A stretch of DNA of 31,174 bases from Comamonadaceae bacterium UBA2334 (GTDB lineage: Bacteria > Pseudomonadota > Gammaproteobacteria > Burkholderiales > Burkholderiaceae_C), in the NCBI GenBank assembly GCA_002344885.1, contig DDUQ01000097.1, positions 57,685 to 88,858 of the forward strand, read 5' to 3'. How positions within the stretch are numbered: position 1 is the stretch's first letter; every line of letters begins with the position of its first letter. The notes beneath the pieces were generated by a model. The model searched no databases. It was given only the letters and a program-made list of their open reading frames with translations, and had not been told where the DNA came from. Positions 1 to 7,436 of the stretch are shown piece after piece. A program made the position numbers and the translations under genes.

Positions 1-66
1 TTGCACCGGTCTTGAAAACCGGCGGCTCGCAAGGGTCCGTGAGTTCGAATCTCACCGCTTCCGCCA
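1..66 (+). tRNA. tRNA-Ser(TGA), 3' part
   Basis: The window opens inside a serine tRNA. The anticodon stem CCGGT/ACCGG encloses the loop CTTGAAA, giving anticodon TGA. It is followed by a long class II variable arm, a T arm with GTTCGAATC, and an encoded CCA at 64-66. The 5' acceptor and D arm lie outside the window. Confidence 0.93.
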
Positions 67-78
67 GATGAAACGCAC

Positions 79-104
79 AGCGCCCCATGGGCGCTTTGTT
101 GTTT
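79..104 (+). terminator. Intrinsic terminator after tRNA-Ser
   Basis: The stem AGCGCCC (79-85) pairs with GGGCGCT (89-95) around a 3-base loop and is followed by the T-rich run TTGTTGTTT. It sits 13 bases after the tRNA-Ser CCA end. Confidence 0.75.
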
Positions 105-136
105 CTGGTTGCTGCAAACTGCAAACACACGCCGGG

Positions 137-841
137 TCAACTCCACAGATCCAGCGGGGGCTCATGCACCACTGCCTTGAGCACATCTTTGCGCGACACA
201 AAACCCACCAGATTTTCCTGTGCATCCAATACGGGTAGGCCGGGCAAATCCGCCAACAGCAGCACTTGTGCCAGTCGGCGCAGATCGGTGTCAGGGTAAA
301 CGGCAGGCACTGGCGTGGTCATGATGCTGGCCAAGGGCTTGCCCAGCCAGGTCCGCCAAGCCAGCGTACCCTGATCCGGCGATGGCAGTTGATCCAAGCG
401 GAGCAACTCTGCGCGACTGAACAAACCCACCAGGCCACCCGCCAGGCCGACCACTGGTGCCTGCCCCACGCCCGCATCGGACAACACCTGCCAACCTTGC
501 TGGATGGTCTGATCGTTGCCCACCACGATCACGCGCGCACTCATCACATCGCCCACGGTGCGCAGAGCATGTCGCGCAGGCGTGGCTGGGCTTTGCACTC
601 GCGCATAAGCGCCAGCAGCCTGCGCTGGTTGCCGATTTTTGGGTGACGGCGGTGCAGGCGCGTGTGAAGGCGGTTGCTGAGGCCAGTGGGTGTAGTGCTG
701 CCTGCGTTCGGCGTCGTTGAGATGTTCGAGAAACGCATCGGTACGTCGAGCAGCGGACGAAGGCAGGACCCCTTGAACGCGCACCAAATCTTCCATCGGC
801 CCTTTGAACAGCGTACCCGTGGTGCCCAATATCGAGAACAT
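137..841 (-). CDS. CBS-domain pair protein
   Basis: This 234-residue soluble protein carries two tandem CBS motifs, at about residues 96-150 (TVGDVMSARVIVV...GLFSRAELL) and 170-226 (LASIMTTPV...GFVSRKDVL). CBS pairs usually bind adenosyl nucleotides and regulate a partner. Residues 1-95 are a proline- and alanine-rich region without a recognised domain, so the regulated activity is unknown. I start it at ATG 841 rather than the upstream in-frame start at 871, because GGGAGG lies 5 bases before this ATG. It lies 63 bases downstream of hemW on the same strand and is probably the last gene of the kinase-to-hemW transcript. The CBS assignment is firm; the physiological role cannot be read from the sequence. 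Confidence 0.85.
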   Translation of the reverse strand: MFSILGTTGTLFKGPMEDLVRVQGVLPSSAARRTDAFLEHLNDAERRQHYTHWPQQPPSHAPAPPSPKNRQPAQAAGAYARVQSPATPARHALRTVGDVMSARVIVVGNDQTIQQGWQVLSDAGVGQAPVVGLAGGLVGLFSRAELLRLDQLPSPDQGTLAWRTWLGKPLASIMTTPVPAVYPDTDLRRLAQVLLLADLPGLPVLDAQENLVGFVSRKDVLKAVVHEPPLDLWS

Positions 842-904
842 GACAGCCTCCCGGTTGATACTCAACCGCAACGCCGCCTATATTGCTGCGCCGCAGCGGT
901 ACCG

Positions 905-2149
905 TCAAGGCAGAAAAATGGCTTGCAGATCACTCAAAAAATCAAAACCACGGTCTGTCGGCCACACCCGCAAAGCATCTCGGGCCAGCAAACCCTGGCG
1001 CTCTGCTTGCTGAAGAGCCGCCTCGAAAGCACTGTGCGGCAAGCCAGTACGCTCGGTCAGATGGGCCACCTCCACACCATTCTTCAGCCGAAGCGCGTTC
1101 AGCATGAACTCGAAGGGCAAGTCCGCACGAGCGACCTCCTGGTGCTGCACCACTGCACAGCCTTGGTGGACACTGGCCATGTACAAACCAGGCTCACGGG
1201 CCCTGACCTGCCGAACTACCCTGTGGGCAAAGCTGAGTTTGCTGTGTGCCCCGGCACCGATACCCAAATAGTCACCAAACTGCCAGTAGTTCAGGTTGTG
1301 CCAGCAACCATGCCCCGGCTTGGCGTAAGCAGATACTTCGTAACGGGCCATGCCGGCTGACTGGGTGGCGTGTGTGATGGCATCCAGCATGGCATAGGCA
1401 TCGTCATCCGCAGGCACATCGGGCGGATGCTTGGCAAACAGGGTATTGGGCTCGATCGTGAGGTGGTAAACGGACAGGTGAGGCGGCGAAAAAGCCAAAG
1501 CGGCAGCCACATCTGCCTCGCACTGTGCCAAGGTCTGGCCAGGCAAGGCGTACATCAGGTCCACATTGAACGTATCAAACGTTTGAGCCGCCTCTTCCAG
1601 CGCAGCCATGGCCTGGGCACGGTCGTGCACACGGCCCAGCGCCACCAAATGCTCATCCGAAAAACTCTGCACACCAACCGACAGGCGGGTAACGCCTGCC
1701 GACCGGAACGCTCGGAAGCGGTTGCGCTCGAAGGTGCCCGGGTTGGCTTCCAGCGTCACTTCGGCGTCTGCATCCAACCGCAACCGTGCGCGGACACCTG
1801 ACAGCAGCGCATCGACCGCCTGTGGTGAAAACAGGCTGGGCGTTCCCCCTCCGATGAAGATGCTGTGCACGGGCCGCCCCCAAATCAGTGGCAACGCCGC
1901 TTCAAGGTCAGCCATCAGCGCGGCCAAATACGCCTGCTCGGGCAATTCAGCTGAGTTCCCGGCGCGCCATTCGTGCGAGTTGAAGTCGCAATACGGGCAC
2001 TTCTTGAGACACCAAGGGAGGTGGATGTACAGCGACAAAGGCGGCAAGAATGGCAACCTCAGGGTCCCCGGACGCATGAGGTGCCGCACATCGAATGCCG
2101 TTTCGGCACCTACGGTTTCAGGCACAGAACGTGGCTGCAAAATGGCCAT
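905..2149 (-). CDS. hemW: HemW-type radical SAM protein
   Basis: This 414-residue radical SAM protein belongs to the HemW (formerly 'HemN-like') family. HemW is thought to bind heme and act as a heme chaperone rather than as the oxygen-independent coproporphyrinogen oxidase. The 4Fe-4S cluster motif CxxxCxxC is at C47, C51 and C54, followed by the SAM-binding GGGTPS at 100-105. The family's C-terminal HemN-type domain (NYWQFGDYLGIG...) is present. The ATG at 2149 shares one base with the rdgB stop codon (TGATG), so the two are translationally coupled. A TTG one codon upstream is possible but less likely. About 35 residues precede the usual SLYIHLPWC opening, so an internal start near residue 26 cannot be excluded. 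rdgB-hemW is a common pairing in proteobacteria. Confidence 0.93.
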   Translation of the reverse strand: MAILQPRSVPETVGAETAFDVRHLMRPGTLRLPFLPPLSLYIHLPWCLKKCPYCDFNSHEWRAGNSAELPEQAYLAALMADLEAALPLIWGRPVHSIFIGGGTPSLFSPQAVDALLSGVRARLRLDADAEVTLEANPGTFERNRFRAFRSAGVTRLSVGVQSFSDEHLVALGRVHDRAQAMAALEEAAQTFDTFNVDLMYALPGQTLAQCEADVAAALAFSPPHLSVYHLTIEPNTLFAKHPPDVPADDDAYAMLDAITHATQSAGMARYEVSAYAKPGHGCWHNLNYWQFGDYLGIGAGAHSKLSFAHRVVRQVRAREPGLYMASVHQGCAVVQHQEVARADLPFEFMLNALRLKNGVEVAHLTERTGLPHSAFEAALQQAERQGLLARDALRVWPTDRGFDFLSDLQAIFLP

Positions 2150-2766
2150 CAATGGCCCTCACTCAACCACTGTGTGCGCATCAGCTCGGCCATTTGTGCG
2201 CTGGCTTTGCCTCGGTGGCTGTTGGCATTCTTGATGTCGGTGGGCAATTGGGCAAACGTCTGCCCGAATGCTGGCAGAAACATGACCGGATCAAAACCGA
2301 ACCCGTTGGTACCGACAGGCTCTTCGGTGATCAGCCCCTGCACCCGGCCAACGGCCACCAATGGCTCCGGGTCGTCAGGGTGGCGAACGGCCACGAGCGT
2401 GCTGACCATCGCGGCCCGCCTGTCGGCGACGCCCTGCATCTGTTCCAGCAAGGCTTTGACATTGTTGGCATCGCTCTTGGGGTATCCGAATCGCGTGGCG
2501 TAGTAAGCAGTCTGAACACCTGGCTGCCCACCGAACGCATGGACACACAAGCCTGCATCATCGGCCAGCGCAGGCAAACCCGTTGCAGCTGAAGCGTGGC
2601 GTGCCTTGGCCAAGGCGTTTTCAATGAACGTGTGAAAGGGTTCGTCGGCTTCGCTCACACCCAGCTCGCCCTGGGTCACCAGCGCAATGCCCAGCGGCGA
2701 AAACAGTTGCTGAAGTTCTGCGAGCTTTCCGCGGTTGTTGGAAGCGAGAACCAACTTAAAATTCAT
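2149..2766 (-). CDS. rdgB: XTP/dITP diphosphatase (RdgB/HAM1)
   Basis: This 205-residue house-cleaning enzyme hydrolyses dITP, XTP and ITP to the monophosphate and pyrophosphate, keeping deaminated purines out of DNA and RNA. The family signatures are all present: SNNRGKLAEL at 9-18, ADDAGL at 68-73 (catalytic and metal-binding acids), GFGFDP at 155-160, and SHRGKA near 183-188. Length is typical. It overlaps the start of hemW by one base and follows rph after a 51-base gap. That gap is unusually AT-rich and holds TTGTAT...ATACAA inverted hexamers, so a local promoter is possible. Confidence 0.95.
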   Translation of the reverse strand: MNFKLVLASNNRGKLAELQQLFSPLGIALVTQGELGVSEADEPFHTFIENALAKARHASAATGLPALADDAGLCVHAFGGQPGVQTAYYATRFGYPKSDANNVKALLEQMQGVADRRAAMVSTLVAVRHPDDPEPLVAVGRVQGLITEEPVGTNGFGFDPVMFLPAFGQTFAQLPTDIKNANSHRGKASAQMAELMRTQWLSEGH

Positions 2767-2817
2767 AATAAAAAAGCATTCTATCGCTTGTATTAGTTGA
2801 CTATATAGCTATACAAA

Positions 2818-3543
2818 TTAAGCCAACGCCTGCCGCTGAAGCTCAACCAACTCGCCAATCCCTATTTCAGCCAAATCCAGCAAGCGGCCCATCTCCGTAC
2901 GCGTGAAGGCAGCGCCCTCTGCCGTACCCTGCACTTCGACAAAATGGCCCTTGTCGGTCATGACCACGTTCATGTCGGTGTCACAGGCCGAGTCTTCTTC
3001 ATACGCCAGATCTAACAACGGCACCCCCTGAACGATACCCACCGATACCGCCGCCACGGCCCCCGTGACAGGGCTTTGCCGCAACAGGCCCTTGGCCATC
3101 AAACCGGACACTGCATCCTGTGCCGCGACATATGCACCCGTGATGGCCGCAGTGCGGGTGCCACCGTCGGCCTGAATGACGTCGCAATCCAAGGCAATGG
3201 TGCGTTCGCCCAGCAATCTGAGATCAAAGACTGCGCGTAACGACCGCCCGATCAGACGTTGAATCTCCTGGGTACGCCCGCTTTGTTTGCCTCTGGCGGC
3301 CTCGCGGTCGTTGCGGGTGTGCGTGGCACGGGGCAACATGCCATATTCCGCCGTGACCCACCCTTCACCCGATCCACGTTTGTGCGGGGGCACTTTTTCT
3401 TCAACTGAAGCCGTGCACAGCACCTTGGTGTTGCCAAACTCAATCAGCACCGATCCTTCGGCGTGCATGGTGTAGTGCCGGGTGATGCGCACAGGGCGAA
3501 GCTGATCGGCCGCACGGTTGGCAGCCCGGTTGAACGCTGACAT
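2818..3543 (-). CDS. rph: Ribonuclease PH
   Basis: This 241-residue phosphorolytic 3'-5' exoribonuclease trims the 3' ends of tRNA precursors. The conserved blocks GWVTAEYGMLPRATHTR and the phosphate-binding GGTRTA, plus CDTDMNVVMT and FVEVQGTAEG, are all visible, and the length is normal. The reading frame stays open upstream to 3783, inside the phosphatase gene. The true start is ATG 3543: it has AAGGAAAG upstream, and the protein before it is low-complexity Arg/His translation typical of a shadow frame. It lies between the PP2C phosphatase (47 bases upstream) and rdgB. Confidence 0.96.
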   Translation of the reverse strand: MSAFNRAANRAADQLRPVRITRHYTMHAEGSVLIEFGNTKVLCTASVEEKVPPHKRGSGEGWVTAEYGMLPRATHTRNDREAARGKQSGRTQEIQRLIGRSLRAVFDLRLLGERTIALDCDVIQADGGTRTAAITGAYVAAQDAVSGLMAKGLLRQSPVTGAVAAVSVGIVQGVPLLDLAYEEDSACDTDMNVVMTDKGHFVEVQGTAEGAAFTRTEMGRLLDLAEIGIGELVELQRQALA

Positions 3544-3590
3544 GGCAGTCTTTCCTTGAAAGTTGCCCCAAGAGTGGGGTGAAAAGCGTG

Positions 3591-4493
3591 TCAGGCCTTG
3601 CGCGCAGCTGTGCGGCGAATGGCCTCGTTGATCTCGGCAATGTTGCGCTCGATGTCTTCGTCGTCCAAGTCCACCTGGCTTTGCTCGATACCTGACGCCT
3701 GAATGGTGGACTCGAACATCCCATCGGTGACGGAGTCGGTTGAAATACCGCCTGTGTCGGGAAACACGTCGGGCGTTTCCCACTCCACTGCCAGGACCGT
3801 TACGTTGTCACTGGCATCGCCCGTCTTGCGAAGCGCCCGCTCAGCCAGCTCCGGCACGGCCAAGCTGACCGGATTGGCGGACAGTACGTTGACAATTTCG
3901 TGATCGGGCAGCGCACTCCACAAACCGTCCGAGCACAGCAAAATCTTGTCGCCCTGCTGCAACGGCACGGGCGCAGACAGGTCATAAATGGGCCGCTGCG
4001 GGGACCCCAGACAGGTAAACAGCACATTGCGGTTGATGGACTCATCAAAGTTGCCAACGGCCGTCTGCTGCTCGCTGTAAGAGTGATCACGGGTGCGGGT
4101 CACCAACTGGCCGTCCCGCACCAGATACAAACGCGAATCGCCGCAGTGCACCCAATGTACGCACCCCCGCTCCAACAGCGCAACGACCACGGTGGTGCGC
4201 GGGGTGTCCAACATGCCCTTCTCGGAGGCATATCGGATGATCTGATGATGCGCAGACAACACGGCACTCGACAGAAACTCGGGTGCTGCACCCACTGTGG
4301 GCCTTGCCGCCTTCTGGAAATAGGCTGACACGGTTTGCAGCGCCAACTGAGCAGCCACTTCACCGTCGGGATGCCCGCCCATGCCATCGGCCACCACAAA
4401 CAAACCCGACTCTCGGGTGTAGCAGTAGCCCATGCGATCTTCATTCTTGCTGCGTCCGCCCCTGCGACTGACCTGGAAAACAGAGAACTTCAT
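3591..4493 (-). CDS. PP2C-family Ser/Thr protein phosphatase
   Basis: This 300-residue metal-dependent PPM/PP2C phosphatase removes phosphate from Ser/Thr residues. All family motifs are in order: NEDR (17-20), ADGMGG (35-40), GDSRLYLVRDG (118-128), SDGLW (188-192) and the metal-binding DN (229-230). After the catalytic domain (about 1-240) comes an acidic tail of 60 residues, possibly a docking segment. Its ATG overlaps the last codon and stop of the kinase gene by 4 bases (ATGA), so kinase and phosphatase are made together, presumably as an opposing pair. The substrate is unknown. Confidence 0.93.
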   Translation of the reverse strand: MKFSVFQVSRRGGRSKNEDRMGYCYTRESGLFVVADGMGGHPDGEVAAQLALQTVSAYFQKAARPTVGAAPEFLSSAVLSAHHQIIRYASEKGMLDTPRTTVVVALLERGCVHWVHCGDSRLYLVRDGQLVTRTRDHSYSEQQTAVGNFDESINRNVLFTCLGSPQRPIYDLSAPVPLQQGDKILLCSDGLWSALPDHEIVNVLSANPVSLAVPELAERALRKTGDASDNVTVLAVEWETPDVFPDTGGISTDSVTDGMFESTIQASGIEQSQVDLDDEDIERNIAEINEAIRRTAARKA

Positions 4494-5500
4494 TTTGCAG
4501 GCGCCTTTCGAGGCGCGACCTTGTCTTTCGCAGACTTGCCCTCGGAACCCAGCAGGTTGTCGAACTGCAAGCGCATGCGCTCAGCCATCGACAGCTTGGT
4601 GTAACTGCGCTCTGTTTCGCGGCTCAACTCTTTTTGCAACGCGAACACCGATTGCGGCCGTGCCAAAGAATCCAAGGCCATGCACCATTCCACCACCTCG
4701 ATCAGGTTGTCGGAATAGACACCACGCAACCGCGAAAGCGCCAGCGAAAGGCGGTCCTTGTCTTGTCGTTGAGGCGCGTCGTTGGGTGGATAGCCCTGCA
4801 TGCAAGCGTAAATGCAAGCACCGATGGCATAAATGTCTGTCCAAGGGCCCATGGATGCGTCGCGCCGATACATCTCAGGCGCCGCAAACCCCGGTGTGTA
4901 CATGGGCCTGATGAAGCTGCCCTCTTTGCTCAGCACCTCGCGCGCCGCACCGAAATCGATCAACACAGATTTGTTGTCGTCGGTCACAAAAATGTTGGCA
5001 GGCTTGATGTCGAGGTGCAACATCTTGTGCTGATGAACGATGCGCAAACCCCGCAACACCTCATCAAACAGCGAGCGGATGGTGGACTCGCGAAAGACTT
5101 TTTGCTTTTTCAGGTCGCGGGCGGTGATGATGAAATCCTGAAGTGACGCGCCCTCCAGGTAATTCATCACCATGTAGACGGTGTCGTTTTCCCGGAAAAA
5201 ATTCAGCACGCTCACCACAGAGGCATGCGAGATCTGGGCCAGCGCCCGGCCCTCTTCGAAAAAGCTCTTCAACCCCAATCGGTACAGCGACAATTTATCG
5301 GGCTGCACCTGGGGCAGCAATTCACCCGGTGCCCTCGTGGCCAGTGAAGCTGGCAGGTACTCTTTGACTGCCACCTGCTGCCCTTGCGGGTCAACAGCCA
5401 AGTAAACCACGCCAAAGCCACCAGCTGCCAACTTGCGGACGATTCTGTAGCCGCCAACCATGGTGTCAGGCGGAAGCGGTGCGGGTTTGACCTTTGACAT
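4490..5500 (-). CDS. Ser/Thr protein kinase, non-RD type
   Basis: This 336-residue cytosolic kinase has no transmembrane helix or extracellular sensor. The Gly-rich loop GGFG (27-30), VAVKEY with Lys46, Glu83 of helix C, catalytic loop HLDIKPAN (162-169), DFG (182-184) and APE (207-209) are all present. The usual HRD reads HLD, so it lacks the RD arginine and may not depend on activation-loop phosphorylation. A basic tail of about 40 residues ends rich in Lys and Ala. I chose ATG 5500 (AGGA close upstream) over the upstream in-frame start at 5539. It heads the minus-strand block and diverges from yicC, with 63 bases between the two starts. Confidence 0.92.
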   Translation of the reverse strand: MSKVKPAPLPPDTMVGGYRIVRKLAAGGFGVVYLAVDPQGQQVAVKEYLPASLATRAPGELLPQVQPDKLSLYRLGLKSFFEEGRALAQISHASVVSVLNFFRENDTVYMVMNYLEGASLQDFIITARDLKKQKVFRESTIRSLFDEVLRGLRIVHQHKMLHLDIKPANIFVTDDNKSVLIDFGAAREVLSKEGSFIRPMYTPGFAAPEMYRRDASMGPWTDIYAIGACIYACMQGYPPNDAPQRQDKDRLSLALSRLRGVYSDNLIEVVEWCMALDSLARPQSVFALQKELSRETERSYTKLSMAERMRLQFDNLLGSEGKSAKDKVAPRKAPAK

Positions 5501-5563
5501 AATCCTGCGTTGAGCCCTTGCGACAAACACTTGGGCCAAATGACACCCTGAGGAACAGACCCA

Positions 5564-6454
5564 ATGTCAGTTTACAGCATGACCGGTTACGCCACCGCAC
5601 AGCGCGCACCGGTATCGGCAGAGGCGTCTCAATCGCCAGTTCTGGGTATTGAAATTCGGTCTGTCAACAGTCGGTTTCTGGATTTGACCTTCAAACTGGC
5701 TGACGATCTCCGCGCAACGGAGCCTGCGTTGCGCGAGATGCTGGGCAAAGAGTTGCGGCGCGGCAAAGTTGAAGTCAGAGCCTGGATTGAGGGCCGCAAC
5801 GACAACGGCCCCAAAGCGCCCACTGCAAACGAACTGCAGAAGTTGAATGCCATTCAGGACAGCGTCCGGGCCTGGCTGCCTCAGGCTGCAACGCTGTCTG
5901 TTTTCGAGGTCATCAACCTGTCGAGTCGTCAGCAGTCCCAGAGTGCGGATATCCAGGAGAACTTTCAAGCCCTCGCCACAGAAACCATTGGCGCACTGAA
6001 ATCTGCCCGTGAGCGAGAAGGCAAGCGCTTGGCAGACATGTTGCTGGCGCATGTGGAACAACTGTTCGCCTTGGCAGAACGTGCAAAGCCGCTGGTACCC
6101 AAGCTGGTCGAACAACAACGCACCCGTTTTCTGGAGCGCTGGCAGGAGGCTCTGGGAGCCGTGCAGGAAAGCGATATGGCGAGGGAACGCGCGCTGACGG
6201 AAGCCACCGCCTACGCCATCCGTATCGATGTGGCGGAGGAGTTGACCCGCCTGCATTCCCATTTGCAGGAAATCAGGCAATTGTTGGCCAAAGGTGGCGA
6301 ATTGGGCAAGCGGCTTGATTTTCTGATCCAGGAACTGCACCGCGAGGCCAACACGCTGGGCTCGAAATCATCCAGCCTCGAACTGACCCGCATTTCGGTG
6401 GACATGAAGGTGCTCATCGAACAAATGCGCGAACAAGTGCAAAACATCGAGTAA
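5564..6454 (+). CDS. yicC: YicC/YloC family endoribonuclease
   Basis: This 296-residue protein begins with the family hallmark MSVYSMTGYA, followed by EIRSVNSRFLDL and the metal-binding C-terminal block LGKRLDFLIQELHREANTLGSK. YicC-family members are endoribonucleases with roles in small-RNA turnover and stationary-phase fitness. The gene starts the plus-strand group yicC-gmk-rpoZ-spoT. GAGGA lies about 9 bases before the ATG. Length is normal for the family. Confidence 0.94.
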   Translation: MSVYSMTGYATAQRAPVSAEASQSPVLGIEIRSVNSRFLDLTFKLADDLRATEPALREMLGKELRRGKVEVRAWIEGRNDNGPKAPTANELQKLNAIQDSVRAWLPQAATLSVFEVINLSSRQQSQSADIQENFQALATETIGALKSAREREGKRLADMLLAHVEQLFALAERAKPLVPKLVEQQRTRFLERWQEALGAVQESDMARERALTEATAYAIRIDVAEELTRLHSHLQEIRQLLAKGGELGKRLDFLIQELHREANTLGSKSSSLELTRISVDMKVLIEQMREQVQNIE

Positions 6455-6476
6455 TCGTTTTGAAGCAACTGCACAC

Positions 6477-7109
6477 ATGAACAGCACCCAGAACTACCCC
6501 GGCAATCTTTTCGTGGTGGCTGCACCGAGTGGCGCGGGCAAGTCAAGCTTGGTCAATGCCCTGATGGAAGTTGACTCCCGACTCGCACACTCGGTGTCAC
6601 ACACCACACGCGCACCCCGCGGCCAAGAGGTACATGGGCGCGAATACTATTTCGTGTCGAATGCACAGTTCGAACAGATGATCAGCCAGGATGCTTTCCT
6701 GGAGTGGGCACACGTGCACGGCAACCGATACGGCACGTCCAAGCACGCTATCGAAGAGAGAATTGCCCAGGGCGGCGACATCATTCTGGAAATCGACTAC
6801 CAGGGCGCCATCCAGGTCAAGAAGATATTCGCCAACGCAGTGTTGATTTTCATCCTGCCACCCAGTTGGGAAGAGTTGAAATCGAGGCTGCAGCGTCGAG
6901 GCGAAGACTCCACTGATGTCATCGAGCAGCGGCTGATCAATGCGGCCAAAGAAGTCGCGCAAGTGCGTGAATTCGACTTCGTTATAATCAATGAACGATT
7001 TGAGCTCGCTTTGTTCGATCTCAAATCCATTGTTCACGCCCAGAGGCTGAAATATTCAGCACAGCGGCGCACCAAAGCGGACACCTTCCGCAACCTGCAC
7101 ATCTCCTGA
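6477..7109 (+). CDS. gmk: Guanylate kinase
   Basis: This 210-residue enzyme converts GMP and ATP to GDP and ADP. The P-loop APSGAGKSS lies at about 16-24, followed by the GMP-binding SHTTRAPRGQEVHGREYYFV and the lid/base region LQRRGEDS. Length is typical. It follows yicC by 22 bases and precedes rpoZ by 15, so the three are very likely one transcript. Neighbouring rpoZ and spoT tie GTP supply to (p)ppGpp metabolism. Confidence 0.96.
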   Translation: MNSTQNYPGNLFVVAAPSGAGKSSLVNALMEVDSRLAHSVSHTTRAPRGQEVHGREYYFVSNAQFEQMISQDAFLEWAHVHGNRYGTSKHAIEERIAQGGDIILEIDYQGAIQVKKIFANAVLIFILPPSWEELKSRLQRRGEDSTDVIEQRLINAAKEVAQVREFDFVIINERFELALFDLKSIVHAQRLKYSAQRRTKADTFRNLHIS

Positions 7110-7124
7110 CCACACGCAAATCAC

Positions 7125-7328
7125 ATGGCTCGCATTACCGTTGAAGACTGCCTGGAAAAAATCCCCAACCGGTTCCAACTCGTGCTGGCAGCCACTTACC
7201 GTGCGCGGATGTTGAGTCAGGGTCACACTGCCAAAATCGAAAGCAAGAACAAACCAGGCGTGACCGCCTTGCGTGAAATTGCTGCGGGCAAGGTCGGCAT
7301 CGAAATGCTCAAAAAAGTGCCCACCTGA
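7125..7328 (+). CDS. rpoZ: RNA polymerase omega subunit
   Basis: This 67-residue omega subunit aids assembly of the beta' subunit and contributes to the ppGpp-binding site of RNA polymerase. It opens MARITVEDCLEKIPNRFQLV and contains the conserved AxYRARML and KPGVTALREIAAGKVG. It is followed by an intrinsic terminator, which ends the yicC-gmk-rpoZ unit. Confidence 0.96.
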   Translation: MARITVEDCLEKIPNRFQLVLAATYRARMLSQGHTAKIESKNKPGVTALREIAAGKVGIEMLKKVPT

Positions 7329-7352
7329 GCACCTTCTGATTTCTCACAGCGA

Positions 7353-7380
7353 AAGCACCGCAATGCGGTGCTTTTTTATT
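7353..7380 (+). terminator. Intrinsic terminator after rpoZ
   Basis: AAGCACCGC pairs with GCGGTGCTT around a 3-base loop, followed by TTTTTATTT. It lies 24 bases after the rpoZ stop and 57 bases before spoT, so spoT probably has its own promoter or depends on read-through. Confidence 0.85.
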
Positions 7381-7436
7381 TGTCTGCAAACGTCGCCAGC
7401 GGTGCAAGCTGCGGACATTGTCGGTAAAGTAATGAC

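Noticed and set aside
3544..3783. N-terminal extension of RNase PH
   Set aside because: It overlaps the phosphatase gene, is low-complexity Arg/His translation, and a good Shine-Dalgarno precedes ATG 3543.
5567..6340. A 257-aa minus-strand gene opposite yicC
   Set aside because: Shadow frame of yicC with no family motif.
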